A stretch of 64,000 nt of DNA from Planctomycetaceae bacterium (GTDB lineage: Bacteria; Planctomycetota; Planctomycetia; Pirellulales; Pirellulaceae), in the NCBI GenBank assembly GCA_005778405.1, contig SXOA01000139.1, positions 1 through 64,000 of the forward strand. The letters run 5' to 3'. Made by a program: the position numbers and the translations under genes. Of this stretch, positions 25,829-35,727 are shown one piece after another. Within the stretch, counting starts at the first letter, position 1. The number at the start of each line of letters is the position of its first letter. The notes beneath the pieces are model-generated. The model searched no databases, had not been told where the DNA came from, and saw only the letters and a program-made list of their open reading frames with translations.

Positions 25829-26965
25829 CTATACGAATGAGGCAGCGATGGCGTTGGAAAGGGCGACCAGCCGCCAGGGACCACGGGCCCGTTCGCCGCT
25901 GGTGAAAAGGATGCAGAAGCCTTCGGTCTGGGGATCAATCCAGAATAGCGTCCCAGTCGAGCCGATGTGGCCAAAGATGTGCGGCCCAAGGACGTCGCAG
26001 AGCACATCGTCATGCTGCCGGTGGTTCAGGCTCCAGCCGAGTCCCCAGGGACGCGAGCGGCGGATTGATTCTGGCAACTCGGGATGGTCGTCCAGCCGAT
26101 TGGTCGTCATGAGCGCCACGGTTTGCGGGGATACCAGCCGCACATCCCCATACTTGCCGCCGCCGAGCATCAGTTGGCAAAGGACGGCAAAGTCCTCGGG
26201 CGTGCTGAACATGCCTCCCCAGGGGGAGCCAAGCTCCCGCCAGTAGGGGCTGTTCCAATTGAAGCTCGGCTCCTGGTACGCCTGCGTTTGGACGCTCACA
26301 ATCCGCTCTACCGTTTTGGCGGGAAAGCCGCGCGAGCCGAGCGACGTGGACGCCAGGCCGAGCGGTTCGAAAATCTCCGTGCGGAGGAACTCGTGAATGG
26401 TCAGGCCGCTAAGCATCTGCACAAGTTCGGCGACAACGAGCGTTCCCATGCTCTGATAGCTGTAGCCTGTACCAGGCGGAAAGAGCGGCACCGTCTCGTG
26501 AATGGCTCCCGCGATGAACTTCTCCAGCGGAGCATGAGCGCGGCGGAGCTCTTCGTTGTCCTTCAGCATGTCGGGCAATCCCGAGGTATGCGTGAAGAGC
26601 TGCTGCACCAGCGTGGCTTCTTTGTGATGGGCAGCAAAGTCCGGAAGATAATCCGTGACCCGCCGGGACAAACTCAAGAGCCCTCTCTCCACCAGTATCA
26701 TTGCGCCTAAATAGACAATCGGCTTGGTGAGGGAGGCCAGGAGAAACATCCCATCGCGGCGGATGGGCGGCGCATCCGCTTCCGGCCCTTGCCGCCCAAA
26801 ATAACGGGGCTCGACAAGCTTCCCCCGCCGCCCGACGGCAATCGCGCCGCCGGGAATCGTTCCATCGGCAGTCCACTTGTCGAGCAAATCATAGGCGTGC
26901 TGCAAGCGGCGCGGGTCGAGGCCGATTTCTTCAGGGTTGGCGAGAGGAAGGTGAGGCATGGCCAT
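25829..26965 (-). CDS. Serine hydrolase, class C beta-lactamase/esterase fold
   Basis: This protein of about 378 residues has the serine beta-lactamase-like fold used by esterases, D-aminopeptidases and class C enzymes. The SxxK nucleophile motif is SLTK, preceded by GMFLLA. The second-motif region reads GTGYSYQSMG, with Tyr-Ser-Tyr where YxN is common. The third motif HxG is seen as GHIGSTGT near the C terminus. No signal peptide is visible, so it is probably cytoplasmic, unusual in this mainly exported neighbourhood. ATG 26965 is chosen; an upstream TTG and a downstream ATG 26959 are also possible. Substrate unknown. Confidence 0.82.
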   Translation of the reverse strand: MAMPHLPLANPEEIGLDPRRLQHAYDLLDKWTADGTIPGGAIAVGRRGKLVEPRYFGRQGPEADAPPIRRDGMFLLASLTKPIVYLGAMILVERGLLSLSRRVTDYLPDFAAHHKEATLVQQLFTHTSGLPDMLKDNEELRRAHAPLEKFIAGAIHETVPLFPPGTGYSYQSMGTLVVAELVQMLSGLTIHEFLRTEIFEPLGLASTSLGSRGFPAKTVERIVSVQTQAYQEPSFNWNSPYWRELGSPWGGMFSTPEDFAVLCQLMLGGGKYGDVRLVSPQTVALMTTNRLDDHPELPESIRRSRPWGLGWSLNHRQHDDVLCDVLGPHIFGHIGSTGTLFWIDPQTEGFCILFTSGERARGPWRLVALSNAIAASFV

Positions 26966-27032
26966 TCTCAACGGCTGGGGATTCGATCCACTTGGCAGAA
27001 TTATGGAGACAGAATAACGAGAAGGAGAGTAT

Positions 27033-29570
27033 TCATGGTGCCTTCTTCCCTCCGCTCTCCAGCCACGCCATCAGGTCCAGAATTTCGGCTTCGGTCAGCG
27101 TATTCAAAAGACCCGTCGGCATCGAGGAGACAAACGACGCCTGGCGAATGTCGATGGAGTCGCGGCGGATGCGGGTGATCTGTGCCGGTTCCAGGGGGTT
27201 GGTCGAGAAGTAGAGCTGCTCTTGGTTGCCACCTGCCAGTTGTCCGATGATGACTTCGCCATCGGTCGTCAGGACGCGCGTATCCCGATACTTCTCGTCA
27301 ATGACGCGGGAAGGATTGATGACGGAATCCAGCAGGTCACGCCGGCTGTAGCGGGCTGCTGCGCCAGCGAGGTCCGGGCCGATGGTTCCCCCTTCCCCTC
27401 CCAGCCGATGACAGCGGCTGCAGAGGGCGACCGCGAACATCTGGCGGCCGTGGTCCAGGTTGCGGGGCTGCTCCTTGGCCTTATCGAGCGAAGTCAGGAC
27501 TTCTTCCAGCTTCCATTCGCGGATGTGTGGGCGGTTTGTAACCGCAGGGAGCGCCGGCTCATCGTTTTTGCCCAGCGTGGCGATGAGCGGCCCAAGCTCG
27601 CGATGTTCCTCTTCGCTCAGGCTGGCCAATACATCGGAGCGGATGAAGGTGAGGAACCGCTGCATGTAGCTCGAACCCTCATAGCCGTCCATCTTCTTCA
27701 CCGCGGCCAGATACTGCCGCCGCTGATCGAGCGACCAGCCTTGAGCGACGTTGCGGAGAACGTAGATATAGAACATCTGCTCTTCTTGCTTGCTCGCGGC
27801 CGCCAGGAGCTTAATTGTCGGTGCAATGACTTGCGACGAATTCAAATACGCCAGCAGTTCGCAAAGTAGGTAGTTTTCGACGAAAGATTCAGCCGGATAG
27901 ATTGCTTCCAGTCTGCCGAGGAATCGCCTTTTCAACTTTTCGGGCGGGCCGAGGCGGATGAACCCAAGTTCCAGCGCCCGCAAGGCAATCACCCGCTCTT
28001 TGTCGTTCAGGGCTCGGCTGCCGAGCAGTTCCAAGAGCTTGGAATGCACCTGGTCCCGATCCGCAGGAGGGGCCACGCGGACCAAGGTGAGCAGTTCCAT
28101 CGCCCGGCGGAGACCCGAGTTGCGGGCATCACCGAATTGATCATGGTTGTGCGGCGGATGATTCTCAAGGGCCACCCGGGCCGCGCTGCGAAGGAAAGGA
28201 TCGATGCTGTCCAGATCTTTCCAGGCTTCGCTCAGGGATTCCGCACCGCTGGATGTGGCGAGGACTTCCAAAACTCGGCGCTTCTGGCGAATGACCTCGC
28301 TTGATTTGGAGGCCAGTTCAGCTTTCTCCGCAATCGCTGCCGGCACTTCTTCCGTCCAGCGCACCCGGTAAATCGCCGATTGTGTCCCCCGGCCGCCGAC
28401 CGTGAAATACATCGCGCCGTCCGGGCCGAACGCCAGGTCGGTCAAGTTCAGCGGCTTGCCCTTCACGAAGATCTCGGCCCGCCCGGTGTAGCTGCTCCCC
28501 TTGGGAGTGAGATGGACAGCGATGATGCGGCCGTAGGACCAATCGAGAATGAAGAGTGCTTTCTGATACTTGAGCGGGAACTTGCTCTGTGTGCCGAATT
28601 CCACACCCGTCGGCGAGCCCAGGCCTATGTCCATCACTCGCGGCAGTGCGTCGGCAAAAAAATCGGGCCACAGGTTCGTCTCCTGCCGCCAGCCGTACTC
28701 GCCGCCGGGGACGACGTGCATCACGCAAGTGGGGCGATACCAGGGGGCCCCAGCATCCCACTCCATGTCGGCGTCGTAGGTGAACAGGTCCCCGTCGGGG
28801 TTAAATGCCAGGTCGTACGGATTGCGAAAGCCACCGGCGACGAGCTCCCAGGTCTTTCCGTCCGCGTCAAATCTCAGGACGTGCCCGCACGGCGGCCGGG
28901 CGTCGGAATCGAACAGGAACTCGTTCCAGACGCATGGCAGCAGGCGGTCCTGCTGGGGATTACGGTAAGGAGACAGGGGGGAAATATCGGGCGAAACTCG
29001 CACGTTGTTTCCGCAGCACAGATAGATTTTTCCGTCCTTTCCCAGGGCCAGGCCGTTCCGCCCATGCCCGGTTCCCCCTTCCAGTTTCTTGAGCAGCTTG
29101 ATCTCGTCGTAGGTGCCGTCGCCGCGAGTATCTTTGAGCCGGTAGATGCCGAGCGAGTTATTGGCGCTGACATACAACGCTCCGTGAGCGAACAGCAGGC
29201 TGCGACATTCGAGCAGATCGGCATTGATGGTCTCGACCTTGGCGACAGACTTTCGCTCGGCATCGAGCGTCATTCGCAGCAGCCCTTTGTCTTCGCGGGC
29301 AATCACGATTCGCCCCTGCGGATCAAATGCCAGGCTAATCCAGGAGCCTTCCCCCGGCGCGGACGGCCGCACCATTTCCACGGCATACCCTGGCAAGGCG
29401 GAGATGGCGACGGGACTGGCGACACCGCCGGCATCCAGGGCGAGCTTCCACTGGTTGTAGTCGTTAAGATTGGCCTCGGGAAGTTGCGCGCAGAGCGGCG
29501 CGGCTTGAACGACCAATGTGGCCAGGATTGCCGCCAAAAGTCTCCACCGAGTGAGCGTGGTCTTGATCAT
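27033..29570 (-). CDS. Secreted propeller-dehydrogenase-like protein with C-terminal CxxCH domain
   Basis: This 845-residue protein has a Sec signal peptide (WRLLAAILATLVVQAAPLCAQ). A six-bladed propeller of the planctomycete membrane-bound-dehydrogenase type spans about 30-400, with GRNGLALGKDGKIYLCCGN, GFRNPYDLAFNPDGD and ILDWSYGRI segments. A helical HEAT-like region covers about 420-690. A c-type cytochrome domain with CSRCH near residue 715 and a late conserved Met (SSMPTGL) follows. This is the architecture named PVC-type heme-binding CxxCH protein. ATG 29570 is chosen over GTG 29585 because GAGGA lies 6-10 bases upstream. The GTG alternative would overlap the upstream stop as GTGA. It lies immediately downstream of the tri-heme dehydrogenase gene and is probably co-expressed. 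Confidence 0.87.
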   Translation of the reverse strand: MIKTTLTRWRLLAAILATLVVQAAPLCAQLPEANLNDYNQWKLALDAGGVASPVAISALPGYAVEMVRPSAPGEGSWISLAFDPQGRIVIAREDKGLLRMTLDAERKSVAKVETINADLLECRSLLFAHGALYVSANNSLGIYRLKDTRGDGTYDEIKLLKKLEGGTGHGRNGLALGKDGKIYLCCGNNVRVSPDISPLSPYRNPQQDRLLPCVWNEFLFDSDARPPCGHVLRFDADGKTWELVAGGFRNPYDLAFNPDGDLFTYDADMEWDAGAPWYRPTCVMHVVPGGEYGWRQETNLWPDFFADALPRVMDIGLGSPTGVEFGTQSKFPLKYQKALFILDWSYGRIIAVHLTPKGSSYTGRAEIFVKGKPLNLTDLAFGPDGAMYFTVGGRGTQSAIYRVRWTEEVPAAIAEKAELASKSSEVIRQKRRVLEVLATSSGAESLSEAWKDLDSIDPFLRSAARVALENHPPHNHDQFGDARNSGLRRAMELLTLVRVAPPADRDQVHSKLLELLGSRALNDKERVIALRALELGFIRLGPPEKLKRRFLGRLEAIYPAESFVENYLLCELLAYLNSSQVIAPTIKLLAAASKQEEQMFYIYVLRNVAQGWSLDQRRQYLAAVKKMDGYEGSSYMQRFLTFIRSDVLASLSEEEHRELGPLIATLGKNDEPALPAVTNRPHIREWKLEEVLTSLDKAKEQPRNLDHGRQMFAVALCSRCHRLGGEGGTIGPDLAGAAARYSRRDLLDSVINPSRVIDEKYRDTRVLTTDGEVIIGQLAGGNQEQLYFSTNPLEPAQITRIRRDSIDIRQASFVSSMPTGLLNTLTEAEILDLMAWLESGGKKAP

Positions 29571-29581
29571 GTTCTTCCTCG

Positions 29582-32512
29582 TCACTTGAGTGAGCTCAAA
29601 TACGCCAGCAAATCGGCCACCTGGTCGGCAGTCATGTCGCGGAGCAACAAGTCCGGCATCAAGGACTGCTGTTGCGGGACCAGCCGCTCGACTTCCTTGG
29701 TGGGGATGCGAACTTCCTTGTCCTGGGCATCTTTGAGCAGGACTTCGCTGTCGTCTTTTTTGATCAGCAAGCCCGTGAGCAGGCGGCCATCGTCTGTTTC
29801 GGCCAGATAAGTGACGTACTTCGGATCAATCAGTTTCGAGGGTTCGAGCATGCTCTCCAGGAGCTGTGCCCGGCTAAGCTTTTTGCCGATAGCAGTTAGC
29901 TCTGGGCCGATTACCTTGCCTTCCTTCTGGATGCGGTGGCAGTTTTTGCAGGAGACGCTGGCTGTCTCGAAGAATACCTTTTTGCCGCGGGCCTCGTCTC
30001 CCTTCAGCAATAGAATCTGCTCAGGCCGGATGACGCTGCCTAGACGTTTGACGCGTTTTTCCGGCGGCAGGTAGCGCTCAAAAAGGTCGCGGATGGTGAC
30101 GTCGGAGTGCTGCGATGCTTTTTCGATTGCCAAGGCTGTTGCCTCATTCTTGAACTCACTTCGGTCGATGGCTCGCTGAAGAATCAATGCGCCGCTGGTC
30201 GATGAAAGGAGACGATTCACGAGTTCCGCTTGCTTCGTGGCCTGCCTTTCCGTGAGCAACTCCGCGATGTCCTTTAGTTCTCCTCCGCGGAGCTTGGCGG
30301 CCGCAGCATTGCCCGTTTTATCGCTGGCGGATTCCGGCGGCAGCTCTTTGATCCACTTGTAAATGAGGTCGATTCCTTTGGCGTCCACCTCGGTTGAGCC
30401 GATGTGCGGCATCCGCCCACCGCCCAACTTGGTCATGCGATAGAGGAGGACCGAGCGGAAAGGATCACCGGGAGCAATGACTTGGGCAGCATGAATACCG
30501 AACGTCCCTTGCGTCGGGCGGACGCCGATCATGTCGGTTTTGTCGAGCGGCAAGTCAAAGGGCATTTTCGAAAGGACCGCGCTGCCGGCGTGGAGGCGGT
30601 GGCAGTGGGCACAATTCGTGTGGAGGTAGGCGCGGGCCCGATCTTCCTGATTCGCCGAGGCATCGTATGGACTCGCCAGTTTGGGAAGTTTTGGATCGAT
30701 TACCACAGGCTTCTCGAAGAGTTTCATTTCCGCCAGAGCATCAATCTGCGAAACCAATGAACCGCCGTAGTCGTGCGGTTTGTTGAGCTGCGGAGTGTTG
30801 AAAGCAATGGCCGGCCCGGACCACTTGTTGTGGCACCGCTGGCACTCGGCGCGGCCGGCGAATCGCCAGGTCTGCTTCCGCTTGCCACCACGCAATGTCG
30901 AGTCGGCAATGTCGAAGGCCTGTTCCGTTCCCGCGGCGGCCACCAGCAGGGCGTCCGATTGTTCGTCGTTCCATTGATACGTATAGGGCATCCACTCAAT
31001 GCCGTCGAAATGGAGGATTTGCGTCTCGATGCGGCGACTGGTGAGGGGATTGCCGGATTCCAGTTCTAGCGAATGCGTTTTGACAAGGACCGAGTCCTTG
31101 GGATAGGTCCATGCCGCCCCCTCGGCCTTGATCGACAGTTCTCCCGGCACCGCGACCATCCGCTCGGCCACGGCATAGTCGGCCCACGGCTCTGCGTTGA
31201 TGGAATAGGGAACGACTCCCGCGACCGGAGTTAGCTCTTTGACAGATGAGAAAAGCCCCGTTTCGCTGAGCTTACGGGGAAATGTGGCTGATTTATCTTC
31301 CTGCGGATTGGGAATGAGCCGGTGAATGGTTCCGGCCGTGTGATCAAGCAGATAAAACTCGCCGGCGTTATCTTCGCCGAACCCGACGATACGGTGCGTG
31401 GTGTCGGCCAGTTCCCGGTGATCGACAACTTTGCCATTCTCGTAGCGAAAGCCCCACATCTTGCCCGTGTCGTAGTCGCCGTAGATGTGATGTCCGTAAA
31501 GTTCCTTGAGCCGCGAGCCGTAATAGGTCAAGCCATCAGTGATGGAGGAAGATTCGGAATGGGGATGCTCGATCGTCGGTGGCAGGATGGGAGTCGGCCC
31601 GCGCGGCCATTCGGTGTTCGTCGGCTGTCGCCCTTCCATGACGCTCCAACCGTAATTGCCGCCGCGCTCGACCCGGTCGAGCAGCTCCCAGAGTTCCCAG
31701 CCGACATCTCCGGCCCAGAGATCGCCGGTTTTCTTGTCGATGCTAATCCGCCAAGGGTTGCGAAAGCCGTAGGCCCAGATTTCGCCGCGGGCTCCTTTCA
31801 AATCGACAAAGGGATTGTCGGCAGGGATGCGGTAGTTCTTACCGCCTTCGACGTGGTCGACGTCGATCCGCAGAATCGCGGACAGCAGATTCGTCACGTC
31901 CTGCCCTGATCGTTTTGCATCGGGCGGATTGGGACCGGTGCCATCTCCCGTGGAGATATAGAGACATCCGTCCAGCCCGAACTTCAGCGAGCAGCCGTTA
32001 TGGCCGCCGCCGAGCCAGGTGATGATCGTCGCTTCGCTCTTGGGATCGATGGTCGGCGGATCCGAATCGCTCACCTTGAACCGGGCGATGTGCGAGCCAT
32101 CGGGAAGCTCGTTTCCCTTGATGTAGCAGACGTAGCAAAAGCGGTTCTGCTCGAACTTTGGATGGAAGGTCAAGGCGTACACTGCGCCAACTCCCGGAAT
32201 CTCCTTGGCGATGTCGATCATGAGATCCGCGGACATCACGTCGGGCTGGTTCTTGAACGAGAAGATTTTGCCGGCCTGCTCCACGACGAAGAGTCGGTCG
32301 CTGCCGGGTGCACTGGTGAGGTCGAGGCAATCTTTGAACTTGAGATTGGGAAAGGACCGTTCGGTGATGTAGGGAAGCGGTTTCTCGGGAGAGCCCGTGA
32401 TTCGCGAAGTGGTCCAGGGCGCACGCTTCGGCACCGCCGGCTCGGCAGCGACTGATTGAACCGTGGCCACGAGCAGGGCTGAAATTAACAGAAGATATGC
32501 GGCACGTGACAT
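29582..32512 (-). CDS. Sorbosone/glucose dehydrogenase-like protein with three CxxCH motifs
   Basis: This 976-residue protein has a Sec signal peptide. Residues 50-400 form a soluble-glucose/sorbosone-dehydrogenase-like propeller, with GGGHNGCSLKFG, STGDGTG, YGFRNPWRIS and AGDVGWELWE segments typical of that PQQ-binding fold. Three CxxCH motifs follow: CQRCH near 556, CAHCH near 634 and CKNCH near 856. The last belongs to the same C-terminal heme-domain type as in the downstream gene (GPELTAIGKKLSR, SLMPDLLLRDMT). A plausible role is oxidation of a sugar aldehyde or alcohol, with electrons passed through its own hemes to periplasmic cytochromes. It is divergent from the PSCyt1 gene at 32659 across a 146-base shared upstream region. 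Confidence 0.88.
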   Translation of the reverse strand: MSRAAYLLLISALLVATVQSVAAEPAVPKRAPWTTSRITGSPEKPLPYITERSFPNLKFKDCLDLTSAPGSDRLFVVEQAGKIFSFKNQPDVMSADLMIDIAKEIPGVGAVYALTFHPKFEQNRFCYVCYIKGNELPDGSHIARFKVSDSDPPTIDPKSEATIITWLGGGHNGCSLKFGLDGCLYISTGDGTGPNPPDAKRSGQDVTNLLSAILRIDVDHVEGGKNYRIPADNPFVDLKGARGEIWAYGFRNPWRISIDKKTGDLWAGDVGWELWELLDRVERGGNYGWSVMEGRQPTNTEWPRGPTPILPPTIEHPHSESSSITDGLTYYGSRLKELYGHHIYGDYDTGKMWGFRYENGKVVDHRELADTTHRIVGFGEDNAGEFYLLDHTAGTIHRLIPNPQEDKSATFPRKLSETGLFSSVKELTPVAGVVPYSINAEPWADYAVAERMVAVPGELSIKAEGAAWTYPKDSVLVKTHSLELESGNPLTSRRIETQILHFDGIEWMPYTYQWNDEQSDALLVAAAGTEQAFDIADSTLRGGKRKQTWRFAGRAECQRCHNKWSGPAIAFNTPQLNKPHDYGGSLVSQIDALAEMKLFEKPVVIDPKLPKLASPYDASANQEDRARAYLHTNCAHCHRLHAGSAVLSKMPFDLPLDKTDMIGVRPTQGTFGIHAAQVIAPGDPFRSVLLYRMTKLGGGRMPHIGSTEVDAKGIDLIYKWIKELPPESASDKTGNAAAAKLRGGELKDIAELLTERQATKQAELVNRLLSSTSGALILQRAIDRSEFKNEATALAIEKASQHSDVTIRDLFERYLPPEKRVKRLGSVIRPEQILLLKGDEARGKKVFFETASVSCKNCHRIQKEGKVIGPELTAIGKKLSRAQLLESMLEPSKLIDPKYVTYLAETDDGRLLTGLLIKKDDSEVLLKDAQDKEVRIPTKEVERLVPQQQSLMPDLLLRDMTADQVADLLAYLSSLK

Positions 32513-32658
32513 AGCGGCGGTTTTTCCTGGGGCTGATAGCGGACGTCAATTTCCAGCCGCATCATACCGCTGAAAAGTGCGACAGGGTACGCGCCCGCTG
32601 GATGCGGAAGTAAGATAGGGGTATTCCCGCCGACTCCCTCCGCCGGACCTCCCTTCTC
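32513..32658. promoter_or_regulatory. Divergent intergenic region between cytochrome operons
   Basis: This 146-base gap separates the start of the tri-heme dehydrogenase (minus strand) from the start of the PSCyt1 protein (plus strand), so promoters for both must lie here or in the coding ends. No convincing sigma-70 box pair or operator palindrome could be picked out by eye. Confidence 0.45.
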
Positions 32659-35600
32659 ATGTTTCTACCTCCTCCTTCGTGCGTGAATTCCCGTGTTCGC
32701 GCGTCCGCCATCGGGCTGTGCGGCATCTTCATCATCACTGGCCGGCTGGCCGCCGCCGCCGATTTTCAGCGGGACGTGCAGCCGATTTTGTCGGAACATT
32801 GCGCCCAGTGTCACGGCACTGATGAGAAGGAGCGGAAGAGCAGCTTGCGGTTGGACCAGCGTGAGGCGTCACTCAAGGGGGGCGAATCGGGAACAGCGGC
32901 CATCGTGCCGGGGAAACTCGATCAGGGGGAACTGATTCGTCGCATCACGTCAACGGATCCAGACGAAATGATGCCGCCACCCGACCATAAGAAACCGCTT
33001 TCAGCCGGACAAATCGACACGCTGAAGCAGTGGATCAAAGACGGGGCGAATTACGAATCGCACTGGGCCTTCACCGCGCCCAAGCAGGTCTCCGTCTCCG
33101 CTGTTGGGATGACAAGTCCCATCGACGCCTTAGTCGTCGCCCGGCTGAAGGAGCGCAAGCTGGCTCTGTCGCCGGCCGCCACGCCCGCGATGCTCTGTCG
33201 CCGATTGTACCTCGATTTGATCGGGCTGCCGCCGTCGCCACAGGAATTGGCGGAGTTTGAGAAAGTCGGTTACGAGGCGACCGTCGAGACGTTGCTCAAA
33301 AGCGAGCGGTTTGGGGAAAAGTGGGCGCGGCACTGGTTGGATTTGGCCCGCTATAGCGACACGAATGGCTATGAGAAGGACATGCAACGCGAGCAATGGA
33401 AGTGGCGCGACTGGGTTGTGGATGCTCTCAATCGTGACATGCCCTATGACCGATTTCTCACGGAGCAAATTGCCGGTGACCTGCTCCCAGGGGCAACGCA
33501 GGACCAGATCATCGCCACCGGGTTTTTGCGGAACAGCATGATCAACGAGGAAGGGGCAATTGTTCCCGAGCAATTCCGGATGGTTGAAATGATTGACCGA
33601 GTCGATTGCCTGGGGAAAGCCGTGCTGGGTCTGAGCACCCAGTGCGCCCAGTGTCATACGCATAAATTCGATCCGCTGAGCCACGACGAGTATTACGGCC
33701 TATTCGCGTTTCTCAACAATGCCTATGAGGCCCAGTCGTGGGTCTACACGCCCGATCAGCAGCAGGCGATTGCCAAAGTGCGAGAGCGCATCCAGGCGGC
33801 CGAAGAGAAGCTCCGCACAGCTCACCCGCAGTGGCAACAGGAGATGGCCGCCTGGGAAGAGGCGATCATCAAGCAGCAGAAGGAGTTGGCGTGGGAACCG
33901 CTGATCGCAACCGAACTGGGGACCATCAGCGGTCTGAATCATCCGACCCAGGAGGCTGACAAGTCCTTGCTCATGCTGGGCCATACGAGTGCCGACGTCT
34001 TCATGATCTCCGCCCCCAAGCTCGATAACGTCACCGGCCTGCGGCTCGAGGCACTCAACCACCGCGACCTGCCGCACTTTGGTCCCGGCCGCAGCCGCGT
34101 GGGAACCTGGGTGATTCAGGAAGTGGAAGTCCTCGTCAAGAAGCCGGACGGCAAGAACTGGGAAAAACAGAAACTTGTGAATGCCTCGGCGGATTTTTCG
34201 GAGCCCGAAGTGAAGCAAGCGGATGGGAAGAAGGCGAGCGGCCCGGTCGCTCATTTGATTGACGGCAAGGACGACACTACCTGGAACGCCGATCGGGGAA
34301 TCGGCCGCCGCAATCAACCCTCCGTCGCAGTCCTCCAGTTCGAGAAGCCTCTGAGCTTCCCTGAAGGGACGCAGTTCAAAATCGCCTGGCGGATGGGGGA
34401 CATGCTCGGCTGCGGCCGCTGGAGCATCACTCGTCAAGCTGTCCCCACGGTCCCGCCGGTGAATCATGCTGCCATCTTGGCGATGCAGGCATCCGCCGAT
34501 CAGCGGTCCACCGAGCAGCAAGCGGCCATCTTCACCGCCTGGCGGATGAGCCTTCCGGATGCCAAAGCTATCAATGACGAGATCGACGCCGTCTGGAAAG
34601 ACTATCCGCAAGCCGCCACATCAATCCTGCATCTGACTGAGCGTGAACCGGCCAATCATCGAGAAACTCATTTGCTCGACCGGGGAAGTTGGGACCAGCC
34701 GAAGCAACGGGTCGAGCCGCACACGCCAGCGGCATTTCATCCATTCCCGGCGGATGCGCCGCGAACCCGCTTGGGCTTCGCGCGCTGGGTTGCAGACAAG
34801 AACTCTCCCTTCACCGCCCGCGTGGCGGTGAATCGAGTCTGGCAGGCGATGTTCGGCACGGGATTGGTCGAGACCCCCGAGGATTTTGGCACCCGTACCC
34901 CGGTGCCGGAATATCGCGAGCTTCTCGACTGGCTGGCGGTTGACTTCATGCAGCACGGCTGGAGCCATAAACATCTCATTCGCACCATCGTCCTCAGCAA
35001 TACCTATCGGCAATCATCGTTTGCGTCCCCCGAGCTTTTGCAGCGCGACCCGCGCAATGTCTGGCTGGCACGGGGACCGAGATTTCGGGCCGAGGCCGAA
35101 GTGGTACGGGACATCGCCCTCAGCGTGTCGGGCCTGATGTCGCATAAGCTCGGGGGGCCAAGCATTATTCCGCCAGTTCCGCAAAACGTACTCGACTACA
35201 ACTACACCTATCCCTCCTACTGGAAGCCGGCCGAGGGGCCGGAGCGTTATCGCCGAACCTTGTACGGCTTTCGCAAGCGATCGATGCCCGATCCCGTGAT
35301 GGCCAACTTCGACGGACCCAACGGCGACTTCGCTTGCGCCCGACGGCTGCGGTCCAATACGCCGCTGGCCGCGCTCACGGGGCTCAACGAAACCATCTTC
35401 GTGGAAGCAGCCAGAGCATTGGCTCTGCGAGTGCTCCGTGAAGGGGGCAAGAGCGATGCGGAGCGAGCGGACCATGCTTTTCTGCTCTGTACTTCGCGAA
35501 AACCAACGGCTGAGGAGCGGCAAGCGGTTCTCGACTTGCTTCAATCGCGGCGACAAAAGTTAGCCGAAGGCTGGCTCAATCCTCGGGAAGTCGCCACCGG

Positions 35601-35715
35601 CGATCCGGCCAAACTGCCGACCTTGCCACCGGATGCCACGCCGCAAGACGCGGCTGCCTGGACGCTGGCGGCTCGAGTGCTACTGAACCTCGACGAGACC
35701 ATTTCCAAGAACTAA
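32659..35715 (+). CDS. PSCyt1-DUF1549-(discoidin-like insert)-DUF1553 protein
   Basis: This 1018-residue secreted protein has a Sec signal near residues 10-35. PSCyt1 has CAQCH at 48-52 and a distal DEMMPPPDHKKPLS segment. DUF1549 contains the second CAQCHTHKFDP at 329. Residues about 410-600 hold a beta-rich insert (LRLEALNHRDLPHFGPGRS, VAHLIDGKDDTTWNAD) that resembles F5/8-type (discoidin, galactose-binding-like) domains. DUF1553 follows (TRLGFARWV...RVAVNRVWQAMFG). The discoidin-like call is by pattern only. The partner DUF1501 gene follows after 102 bases that contain a long hairpin. Confidence 0.9.
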   Translation: MFLPPPSCVNSRVRASAIGLCGIFIITGRLAAAADFQRDVQPILSEHCAQCHGTDEKERKSSLRLDQREASLKGGESGTAAIVPGKLDQGELIRRITSTDPDEMMPPPDHKKPLSAGQIDTLKQWIKDGANYESHWAFTAPKQVSVSAVGMTSPIDALVVARLKERKLALSPAATPAMLCRRLYLDLIGLPPSPQELAEFEKVGYEATVETLLKSERFGEKWARHWLDLARYSDTNGYEKDMQREQWKWRDWVVDALNRDMPYDRFLTEQIAGDLLPGATQDQIIATGFLRNSMINEEGAIVPEQFRMVEMIDRVDCLGKAVLGLSTQCAQCHTHKFDPLSHDEYYGLFAFLNNAYEAQSWVYTPDQQQAIAKVRERIQAAEEKLRTAHPQWQQEMAAWEEAIIKQQKELAWEPLIATELGTISGLNHPTQEADKSLLMLGHTSADVFMISAPKLDNVTGLRLEALNHRDLPHFGPGRSRVGTWVIQEVEVLVKKPDGKNWEKQKLVNASADFSEPEVKQADGKKASGPVAHLIDGKDDTTWNADRGIGRRNQPSVAVLQFEKPLSFPEGTQFKIAWRMGDMLGCGRWSITRQAVPTVPPVNHAAILAMQASADQRSTEQQAAIFTAWRMSLPDAKAINDEIDAVWKDYPQAATSILHLTEREPANHRETHLLDRGSWDQPKQRVEPHTPAAFHPFPADAPRTRLGFARWVADKNSPFTARVAVNRVWQAMFGTGLVETPEDFGTRTPVPEYRELLDWLAVDFMQHGWSHKHLIRTIVLSNTYRQSSFASPELLQRDPRNVWLARGPRFRAEAEVVRDIALSVSGLMSHKLGGPSIIPPVPQNVLDYNYTYPSYWKPAEGPERYRRTLYGFRKRSMPDPVMANFDGPNGDFACARRLRSNTPLAALTGLNETIFVEAARALALRVLREGGKSDAERADHAFLLCTSRKPTAEERQAVLDLLQSRRQKLAEGWLNPREVATGDPAKLPTLPPDATPQDAAAWTLAARVLLNLDETISKN

Positions 35716-35727
35716 TCCGCACCAACC

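Noticed and set aside
28380-29810. 476-residue plus-strand ORF opposite the propeller-cytochrome gene
   Set aside because: The minus frame has a signal peptide, propeller motifs and CxxCH; the plus frame has none.
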